Assembly (NCBI GenBank): GCA_035638575.1 | Contig: DASQZT010000153.1 | Location: 38,318 to 102,317, forward strand | Reading direction: 5' to 3' | Source: DASQZT01 sp035638575 | Lineage (GTDB): Bacteria > Acidobacteriota > Terriglobia > Bryobacterales > Bryobacteraceae | DNA: 64,000 bases | In this document: positions 36,478 through 44,437 of the stretch, piece by piece | How positions within the stretch are numbered: position 1 is the stretch's first letter | Layout of the letters: each line of letters starts with the position of its first letter | The notes under the pieces: model-generated | What the model saw: only the letters and a program-made list of their open reading frames with translations | Database searches by the model: none | Told to the model about the DNA's origin: nothing | Position numbers and translations under genes: made by a program

Positions 36478-37626
36478 GTGATCTCCCTGGCGAAGTTCCC
36501 GTGGTCCCGATCGATCCCCTGGGTGCGGACCGCACTGGCCGCCGCCGCTCTGGGACTCAGTTTACTGTACCTGCCGGAACTGTCCCTGCCGGTTCGCGGC
36601 CTTTTGGCGCTGTTTCTGGCTTTGGCCCTGTTGCTGGCTATGCGCCGCAAGGGCCTCAGCGGGTTGCTGGGTCTGCTGGCCCTCTTCGCCGACACCGTTT
36701 TCTTCCTGGTCCTGGCGAGCATCGGAACCGACCGCCTGGTTTGGCTGGACTCCATCTTCTACCTGTATTTGCTGGCCGAGGCGCTGATGTTGTACACCGC
36801 CATGCAATTGGTGCTGATCGCGGGCATTTGCGTGATTTTCTGTTTGGCGCTGCCCGGCAGGGCCATTGTCCTTCTGCAACCGACGATCATGGTGGGCGGG
36901 ATCGTGGCCAGCGCCTTTGCCCTCCGGCTCCAGCGGGACTCGGCACGAGTGCAGCTCCTGAACGAAAAAGTGAACGAGGCGCAGAAAACCGCCGAGAAGG
37001 CTCGCGAGGTGGAGCGCCAGCGGATCGCCTCCGATTTCCACGATGGCCCGTTGCAGAGCTTCATCAGTCTGCAGATGCGCCTGGAGGTCCTGCGCAAGCT
37101 GCTCGAACGCGACTTCGAAGCCGGTATGGAGGATTTGAAGCAGCTCCGGACACTGGCGAGCACGCAAATCCGCGACCTGCGCGTGTTCCTGCACAGCATG
37201 CGGCCCGTGGATGTGGATGGGGCCAACCTGGTGGCTACCGCCCGGCGCACCTGTGAAGCCTTCCAGAAGGAAAGCAGCATCCCGTGCGCCTTTCTGGGCG
37301 CCGATACCTCCGTGGGCCTGCCCCAGGAGATGACCGCCGATGTCCTGCAGATGCTGCGCGAAGCCCTGGCCAATGTGCAGAAGCATTCCGGAGCCTCGCG
37401 CGTAGCCGTGGCCATCGAAAAGAGCCCCAGCGGACTGGAAATTTCGGTGGACGACAACGGCCACGGCTTCAACTTCGCGGGCACCTACACTCTCGAGGAA
37501 CTGGAATTGCTGCGGCTGGGACCGGCCAGCCTCAAGAGGCGCGCGCGGTCGCTGAACGCCGACCTGCTGCTGGAATCGCGGCCCGGCAGGGGGGCGGGCC
37601 TGAAATTCCGCATACCCCTGCAATGA
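36478..37626 (+). CDS. Membrane sensor histidine kinase (HisKA_3, NarX/LiaS-type)
   Basis: A 382-residue kinase with four to six membrane segments (about residues 15-150), a coiled-coil region (155-180), a HisKA_3 dimerisation domain with the phosphorylated His188 in SDFHDGPLQ, and an ATPase domain (REALANVQKHSGA N box, VDDNGHGF G1, GRGAGLKF G2). It has no extracytoplasmic sensor domain, so it may sense the membrane itself. GTG 36478 is chosen to avoid a long overlap with the methyltransferase. No response regulator is adjacent. Its stop overlaps the start of the next gene (ATGA). Confidence 0.88.
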   Translation: MISLAKFPWSRSIPWVRTALAAAALGLSLLYLPELSLPVRGLLALFLALALLLAMRRKGLSGLLGLLALFADTVFFLVLASIGTDRLVWLDSIFYLYLLAEALMLYTAMQLVLIAGICVIFCLALPGRAIVLLQPTIMVGGIVASAFALRLQRDSARVQLLNEKVNEAQKTAEKAREVERQRIASDFHDGPLQSFISLQMRLEVLRKLLERDFEAGMEDLKQLRTLASTQIRDLRVFLHSMRPVDVDGANLVATARRTCEAFQKESSIPCAFLGADTSVGLPQEMTADVLQMLREALANVQKHSGASRVAVAIEKSPSGLEISVDDNGHGFNFAGTYTLEELELLRLGPASLKRRARSLNADLLLESRPGRGAGLKFRIPLQ

Positions 37627-38579
37627 GGCGCGCGTGGCTGGTGTTGACACTGGCGTGCGCCGGCTGCGGCCGATACGCCGATTTCACACTGCCGCGGCTT
37701 GCGGGCGGCGATCCCGATCTGACGTTTACGTTTGAGCAGCGGGCGGAACCGGTGCTCCCCCGCGGCGAGGCGCGCGACGTCCTCAAACCGTCCGTGGTGG
37801 GCGGCCGCGACATGTTCTACTCCGAATTCGATGGCCACACGTGGCGCACGGCGCACGCGCTCTCCGATGGCCATGAGCATTGGCGTAAGCTGGGCACGGT
37901 CCTCTCGCCCGATCCGCGGACCTGGGAGGGCTCGTACATCGCGGCCAACGGCTCCGCGGGCCGGTACGCGAACCAGGTCTTGTATTGGTACGTGGCCGGT
38001 CCGAAGGAAAGGCCGAGCATCGGTTTTGCACGCGACTGGCGCAAAGAGGCGCGTCCCGTGCTCGAACCGGGGCCGTACATGAGTTGGGACGAGATGGGCG
38101 TGGCGGATCCGAACGTGATTCGCATCGCGCCTTATTTCTATCTCTACTACCTGGGACAGGATCGCGCGCATCGCCAGCGCCTGGGCGTGGCGCGATCGCA
38201 AGACGGCATCCATTTTCAAAAGTTGCGCTCCAATCCGATTCTGGAGTTGGGCGATGCCGGGGCGTTCGATGAAAATGGGCTCGGCGAACCCGCCGTGTGG
38301 ATCGCGCGAGATTCCTACTGGATGCTCTACACCGGGCGGGACGCCGCCGAGAATCGCCGCCTGGGCCTGGCGCGATCCGGCGACGGCGTGCATTGGCGCA
38401 AGCTCCCCGCCGTCTTCGGCGGGACTGCGAGCTGGGATTCCAAAGTCATCTGCGACCCGGCGGTGTACGGCGGGGCCGTCTACTTCGGCGGCGGCGACAT
38501 CGCCCGGCCGGATGAAAATCTGAACGGCCAGATCGGCGCCGGTATCCTGCGCCCCGATAATGCTACGTTGGGGAAGTGA
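37623..38579 (+). CDS. Beta-propeller lipoprotein (GH43/GH32-like fold)
   Basis: A 318-residue protein with a lipoprotein-type signal (LACAGC, acylated Cys at about residue 15). The body looks like a five-bladed propeller: repeated blocks such as RRLGLARSGDGVHWRKLP and RQRLGVARSQDGIHFQKL have the blade pattern of GH43/GH32/GH130 glycosidases. I cannot identify the catalytic carboxylates with certainty. It overlaps the kinase stop (ATGA) and shares the GTGA junction with bshA, so the three genes are translationally coupled. A glycan- or cell-surface-related role is a guess. Confidence 0.65.
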   Translation: MRRAWLVLTLACAGCGRYADFTLPRLAGGDPDLTFTFEQRAEPVLPRGEARDVLKPSVVGGRDMFYSEFDGHTWRTAHALSDGHEHWRKLGTVLSPDPRTWEGSYIAANGSAGRYANQVLYWYVAGPKERPSIGFARDWRKEARPVLEPGPYMSWDEMGVADPNVIRIAPYFYLYYLGQDRAHRQRLGVARSQDGIHFQKLRSNPILELGDAGAFDENGLGEPAVWIARDSYWMLYTGRDAAENRRLGLARSGDGVHWRKLPAVFGGTASWDSKVICDPAVYGGAVYFGGGDIARPDENLNGQIGAGILRPDNATLGK

Positions 38580-39700
38580 ACGTCGGCATCACCTGCTATC
38601 CCACTTACGGCGGCAGCGGGATCGTGGCCACGGAGTTGGGAATGGAGTTGGCCAACCGCGGCCACGAGGTCCATTTCATCACCTACGCCAATCCCATCCG
38701 GCTCGACCCCGGCATTCCCCGCATTCACTACCACGAAGTAGAAGTGTCCAACTACCCGCTGTTTCAGTATCCGCCGTACTGCCTGGCGCTGGCTTCGCGC
38801 ATGTCCGAAGTGGCGGAGTGCTACAACCTGGACCTGCTGCACGTGCACTACGCCATTCCGCACTCCATCGCCGCCATGCTGGCGCAGCAGATGCTCGCCG
38901 CCGCGCGGCGGCTGCCCTTCATCACCACGCTTCACGGCACCGATATCACGCTGGTGGGGACCGACCGCTCGTACTTTCCGATCACGAAATTCTCCATGGA
39001 GAAATCCGACGGCATCACGTCGATCAGCGAATACCTGCGGAAGGAAACGGTGGAGGTCTTCGGGATCTCCAACGAGATCCGCGTGATCCGCAACTTCGTG
39101 AACTGCGATCTGTACCATCCCGACGATGCCAAGGCCGGGGCCGCGGCCTACGCTCCCGGCGGGGAGAAGCTGCTGATCCATCTTTCGAATTTCCGTCCGG
39201 TGAAACGCGTGCTGGATTGCATCCGGATTCTCTCCGAGGTGCGAAAGAACGTTCCGGCGCGGCTGCTGATGGTGGGCGACGGCCCGGACCGGAGCCCGGC
39301 CGAGCACCTGGCGCGCGAGCTGAAGGTGGACCGCCACGTTCTGTTCCTGGGCAAGCAGAACCACGTGGAGCGCCTCATCCCGCTGGCGGACGTGCTGCTG
39401 ATGCCCAGCGAGCTGGAGTCGTTCGGCCTGGTTGCGCTGGAGGCCATGGCCTGCGGCGTGGTGCCCGTGGCCACCCGCGTCGGCGGCGTGCCGGAGCTGA
39501 TCACGGATGGAGAAGACGGGTTTCTGGAAGCCGCCGGCGATATCCCGGCGCAGGCCGCGCGCGTGACCGCCCTGCTGTCCGATGGCGACCTGCACTATCG
39601 CATGCGCAAAGCCGGCCGCTGGAATGCGGCCGAGCGCTTCTGCTCCGAGAAGATCATCCCGCAATACGAGAAATACTATCGGGACGTGGTGGGTCGCTGA
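38576..39700 (+). CDS. bshA: N-acetyl-alpha-D-glucosaminyl L-malate synthase BshA
   Basis: BshA is the GT4 glycosyltransferase that makes GlcNAc-malate, the first step of bacillithiol synthesis. The N-terminus VGITCYPTYGGSGIVATELG is diagnostic of BshA, and HVHYAIPHS, TTLHGTDITLVG and the SELESFGLVALEAMACGVPV-like C-terminal region follow. It has 374 residues. The start is GTG 38576, overlapping the stop of the lipoprotein gene. bshB and bshC are not in the window; a low-molecular-weight thiol of this kind is known in some acidobacteria. Confidence 0.9.
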   Translation: MNVGITCYPTYGGSGIVATELGMELANRGHEVHFITYANPIRLDPGIPRIHYHEVEVSNYPLFQYPPYCLALASRMSEVAECYNLDLLHVHYAIPHSIAAMLAQQMLAAARRLPFITTLHGTDITLVGTDRSYFPITKFSMEKSDGITSISEYLRKETVEVFGISNEIRVIRNFVNCDLYHPDDAKAGAAAYAPGGEKLLIHLSNFRPVKRVLDCIRILSEVRKNVPARLLMVGDGPDRSPAEHLARELKVDRHVLFLGKQNHVERLIPLADVLLMPSELESFGLVALEAMACGVVPVATRVGGVPELITDGEDGFLEAAGDIPAQAARVTALLSDGDLHYRMRKAGRWNAAERFCSEKIIPQYEKYYRDVVGR

Positions 39701-39761
39701 GCCGCGGGCGCGCCAAACCCGGCACCGATTCCTGTGCCACGGTACAATAGCCCTTCGAGCC

Positions 39762-40265
39762 ATGCAGGTTCTCCAGGCGGGCCAACACAAGCTGATTTAC
39801 CTCGAACTTCAGCCGGAGATCGTTACCCACGTGGCGCGGCAGGCGGGGTTCGACACCCGGCTGAAGGACGGGGAGAGAAGTATGCACCTCGACCTCAGCA
39901 CTCCCGCGCGCGAGGGGCCGCTGCTGCTGTTCGATGCCGCCGATCCGGCCAACCTGGGCTGGTTCTCGCGGTGCCAGTTCTACGTGGAGGGGCGCACGGG
40001 CCTGGTCATGCAGACTCCGCTGATCCTCGCCAACAAACGGGACCGCGGCGGCAAACCGCAGCGCAATTCGGTGCGGCTGGTGATCTCCAAAGAACTGCCC
40101 GTGACCTTCCGCTTGCCCGGCAAGCAGCCGCTGACCGAGCAGGTGTTCTACCTCCTGCTGTCCAACTTCCTGACGGCGCTGATCAAGACCGGGGTGGCGG
40201 TGTGCGGCGCGGGCTCCGTACAGCCGCTGGCGGGACGGACCGAAAGCGTGGGATCGCGGAATTAG
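39762..40265 (+). CDS. Conserved-looking protein of unknown function
   Basis: A 167-residue soluble protein without signal peptide. It contains PLLLFDAADPANLGWFSRCQFY, probable beta strands, and a C-terminal helical region (TEQVFYLLLSNFLTALIKTG). I do not recognise a family. A TACAAT at 39743-39748 ends 13 bases before ATG 39762, and no strong ribosome binding site is seen. It follows bshA by 61 bases and precedes the candidate RNA at 40300. Confidence 0.6.
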   Translation: MQVLQAGQHKLIYLELQPEIVTHVARQAGFDTRLKDGERSMHLDLSTPAREGPLLLFDAADPANLGWFSRCQFYVEGRTGLVMQTPLILANKRDRGGKPQRNSVRLVISKELPVTFRLPGKQPLTEQVFYLLLSNFLTALIKTGVAVCGAGSVQPLAGRTESVGSRN

Positions 40266-40299
40266 CCGGTCGCGCGTTTGGTGTGGCGCAATACACGTC

Positions 40300-40436
40300 A
40301 CGGTCCTGTAACTGCAACGCAACGGGCCCCCGGTGAATCGTATCCCAAGAGACTGGGGCTGGAGATCGATTTCGGGGGGAACCGTCTTCAGTCTCGGGTC
40401 TCGTCTATCAAGCCGGCTCTGCGGAGCCGGCTTTTT
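40300..40436 (+). ncRNA. Candidate structured RNA ending in a terminator
   Basis: Nested pairings are visible: ACGGT (40300-40304) with ACCGT (40381-40385), CCCCC (40327-40331) with GGGGG (40374-40378), AATCG (40336-40340) with CGATT (40367-40371) and CCCA (40344-40347) with TGGG (40354-40357). This gives a long hairpin with a one-sided bubble, followed 25 bases later by the terminator at 40411. It could be a small RNA, a 3' structure of the preceding gene or an attenuator leader of the mutase operon that starts 94 bases further on. Confidence 0.35.
40411..40436 (+). terminator. Intrinsic terminator upstream of the mutase operon
   Basis: A perfect 9-bp stem (AGCCGGCTC 40411-40419, GAGCCGGCT 40424-40432) closes a TGCG loop, and the T run continues to 40436. 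It ends transcripts of the preceding gene, or of the structured element at 40300. Confidence 0.85.
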
Positions 40437-40529
40437 CGTTGCGGCCGGAAACCCGCGCCGCCTCCCCCCGCCACGTCAACTAACTCCAGACAGGATTGCC
40501 TGTGCCACACTGGGGGTGACGATAGCGAC

Positions 40530-42122
<1,593 letters not shown>

Positions 42123-42125
42123 GCC

Positions 42126-42527
42126 ATGTCACAACCGATTCGAGTGTTGGTAGCCAAGCCGGGCCTGGATGGCCACGATCGCGGCGCGAAGATCATCGCG
42201 CGGGCGCTGCGCGACGCCGGCATGGAAGTGATCTACACCGGGCTCCGCCAGACGCCCGAGATGATCGTGAACGCCGCTCTGCAGGAGGACGTGCAGGTGA
42301 TCGGCCTGTCCATCCTTTCGGGCGCGCACAACGCGATTGTGCCGCGCGTGCTGGAGCTGCTGCGCGAGAAGGATATGGCCGGCGTCAAGCTGATCGTCGG
42401 CGGAATCATTCCCGACGACGACGCCGAGGCGCTCCGCCGGCAGGGCGTGGCGGCGGTCTTTCAGCCCGGCGCCTCGCTGGACGCCATCGTGACCTTCATC
42501 CGGCGGACGGTGGAGGCGCCGGCTTGA
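42126..42527 (+). CDS. B12-binding subunit of the acyl-CoA mutase
   Basis: A 133-residue stand-alone cobalamin-binding domain. The base-off signature DxHxxG is present as D15-G-H17-D-R-G20, followed by SILSGAH and the GGIIPDDD segment typical of the Rossmann-like fold. It supplies adenosylcobalamin to the adjacent large subunit, 3 bases upstream. The split subunit layout is as in isobutyryl-CoA mutase and archaeal-type methylmalonyl-CoA mutase. No meaB-type chaperone gene is in the window. Confidence 0.92.
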   Translation: MSQPIRVLVAKPGLDGHDRGAKIIARALRDAGMEVIYTGLRQTPEMIVNAALQEDVQVIGLSILSGAHNAIVPRVLELLREKDMAGVKLIVGGIIPDDDAEALRRQGVAAVFQPGASLDAIVTFIRRTVEAPA

Positions 42528-42707
42528 GTCGCCGTGCTTCGCGGCGTCGGCGGCCTGCTCCGCGGTTTCGCCTGCGCGACGGGTCCTTCCCAGGCAGGGG
42601 GTTGTTGCGGAGACTCTCCTGGACGGAAATCCGTGCGCGTATCTACGAGGGATGCGGCGAATGATCGCGGCTGGCCGGCCGCGATTTCGGGCGGCTGCCT
42701 GTCAGAA

Positions 42708-42803
42708 TTGGCCACGTACATCAACTATCGAACCGGCAAGGTTTACATTCGCCACGTGATGACGCACCAGGAATACAGCAGGGAGGATTGGAAGAAGCGA
42801 TGA
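42708..42803 (+). pseudogene. 5'-truncated HigB-type toxin remnant
   Basis: The end of this open frame (ATYINYRTGKVYIRHVMTHQEY, then SREDWKK) matches the C-terminal end of HigB-type mRNA interferases. The preceding residues, back to the mutase gene, show no HigB features in any frame; only about 32 residues of the usual 90-100 are recognisable. The stop overlaps the antitoxin start (ATGA), the classical higBA order. The toxin is therefore probably inactive, and the antitoxin gene survives. Confidence 0.55.
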
Positions 42804-43207
42804 AACATTCCGTGCTCGAAGTGGATCCAAAGCGCTACGGCCGTCTATTGGCGCGCAAGCTGCCGGCGGTCATTCGTACCGAGGAAAATGAGCGCCTCAT
42901 CGCCGAATTGGAGCAGTTCGACAAACGCTATGACGAACTCACCCCGGAAGAGCGGGAGTACTCCGAGCTCCTGACCGTGCTTATCGAAGCCTTCGAGGAT
43001 GCCAACTACGCTCTCGAAGGATCAACGTCCGACAGCCGGTTGCGCAGCTTGAGGGAAGAGCACGGCCTGCGCCAGCGCGATTTGCTCGGCGTGTTTGGTT
43101 CCCGCGGCATAGCCTCTGAGGTTGTGAGCGGAAAGCGAGCCATCAGCAAGGCGCAGGCGAAGAAGCTCGCGGAGTTGTTCCACGTGACTGCCGACCTCTT
43201 CCTTTGA
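42800..43207 (+). CDS. HigA-type antitoxin with C-terminal XRE helix-turn-helix
   Basis: A 135-residue protein. The N-terminal half is helical and acidic, the C-terminal half an XRE-type DNA-binding domain (SLREEHGLRQRDLLGVFGSRGIASEVVSGKRAISKAQAKKLAELF). This is the HigA layout for toxin-first higBA modules. It should bind the operator of its own operon. ATG 42800 overlaps the stop of the truncated toxin, and it now lies as the last gene after the mutase operon. Confidence 0.75.
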   Translation: MKHSVLEVDPKRYGRLLARKLPAVIRTEENERLIAELEQFDKRYDELTPEEREYSELLTVLIEAFEDANYALEGSTSDSRLRSLREEHGLRQRDLLGVFGSRGIASEVVSGKRAISKAQAKKLAELFHVTADLFL

Positions 43208-43246
43208 GATGGGGAAAGGAAAAACGCTATTCTGGGAATATCCATA

Positions 43247-44251
43247 ATGTCGAAATGCTCTCTTTCCGCAATTAGTGCCGGCCTGTTGCTCGCCGCTGGT
43301 CTGGTGTTCGGCCAGGCGCCCGCCGCCGGACCGGCTTTCGAAGTCGCCACCATCAAGCCCGCCGCGCCCCTCAATCCGGCAATGGTCGCGTCGGGCAAGC
43401 TCCACGTGGGCGTGTCCATCGACGCAGCCAGGGTGGATATCGGCTTCTTGTCCCTGTCGGACCTGATTCGCACGGCGTACCGCGTGAAGACATACCAGGT
43501 CTCGGGGCCGGATTGGATGGCCACCGAGAGATTCGACATATTGGCCAAGATGCCCGAGGGCGCATCCAAGGACCAGGTGCCGGAAATGCTCCAGGCGCTG
43601 CTGGCGGACCGGTTCAAGCTCACCATCCATCGCGATAGCAAGGACCAGCCGGTGTACGCCCTGCTGGTGGGAAAGAACGGGCCCAGGCTGAAAGAATCCC
43701 CGCCCGACACCGATACTCCAGCGGCCGCCGGCCCGGACGGCGCGCCTTCCGGTCCGGCGGCGCCTGCCGGTGGCGGCGGCGTCACCGTGAACACCGGAAA
43801 CGGCCCGGTGCGAGTCAGCGGCAGCATGGAGGGCAAAGGCATGGTGGTCTCGGGAGGGCCAAACGGGCAGACGAAGATGTCCATGGGGCCGGGCGGCACC
43901 ATGCACCTCGAAACCTTGAAGATGACCATGGCGGGGTTTGCCGAGGTTCTGTCTCGCTTCGTGGACCGGCCCGTGGTGGACATGACCGGCCTGAAAGGCA
44001 ACTACCAGGTGGCGTTCGACCTCACCATGGAGGATCTGAAGAATGTTGCCAGGGCATCCGGCATGATGGTTCCGGGAATGGGCGGCGCCGGCGGAGAACC
44101 CGGCAAGGCGCCGGCGGATGCCGCATCCGATCCGGCCGGCAGTTCGATTTTTTCGAATGTGCAGCAGCTCGGCCTCAAGCTGGAATCCCGCAAGCAGCCG
44201 GTCGAGCTGATCGTGGTCGACCACCTGGAGAAAACGCCCACGGAAAACTAG
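43247..44251 (+). CDS. Exported TIGR03435-family protein
   Basis: A 334-residue exported protein with a signal peptide (residues 1-23, LVFGQ). It has the TIGR03435 pattern: FEVATIKPA near the start, a block SLSDLIRTAYRVKTYQVSGPDWMATERFDILAKMPEGA, LLADRFKLTIHRDSKDQPVYALLV, then DRPVVDMTGLKGNYQVAFDL and a C-terminal LGLKLESRKQPVELIVVDHLEK. A Gly/Pro-rich stretch (about residues 150-215) is inserted in the middle. The family is found mainly in acidobacteria, in many copies; its function is unknown. Confidence 0.88.
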   Translation: MSKCSLSAISAGLLLAAGLVFGQAPAAGPAFEVATIKPAAPLNPAMVASGKLHVGVSIDAARVDIGFLSLSDLIRTAYRVKTYQVSGPDWMATERFDILAKMPEGASKDQVPEMLQALLADRFKLTIHRDSKDQPVYALLVGKNGPRLKESPPDTDTPAAAGPDGAPSGPAAPAGGGGVTVNTGNGPVRVSGSMEGKGMVVSGGPNGQTKMSMGPGGTMHLETLKMTMAGFAEVLSRFVDRPVVDMTGLKGNYQVAFDLTMEDLKNVARASGMMVPGMGGAGGEPGKAPADAASDPAGSSIFSNVQQLGLKLESRKQPVELIVVDHLEKTPTEN

Positions 44252-44298
44252 CTGCCGGACCCGTGCCGGGGGTTCACACCTGTAGTCCGCGCCACTCC

Positions 44299-44327
44299 TT
44301 GTCGAGTCTTCGAACTTCCGGTAAAAT
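44299..44327 (+). promoter_or_regulatory. Candidate promoter of bamA
   Basis: TTGTCG (44299-44304), a 17-base spacer and TAAAAT (44322-44327) lie in the 186-base gap before bamA. The predicted leader is about 100 bases. Confidence 0.45.
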
Positions 44328-44437
44328 AAAGCTTTACATCTTCTGAATCCGGCTTTACGAGTGGTGTCTCCCGTGCATCGCAGAAACCGTCATCGCACTC
44401 GCCACGGGCGAGCGGCAGAGTGGAAAGGTTTGTCGCA

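Noticed and set aside
40440..40529. Cobalamin riboswitch before the B12-dependent mutase
   Set aside because: No B12-box-like conserved sequence and no room for the domain structure were found.
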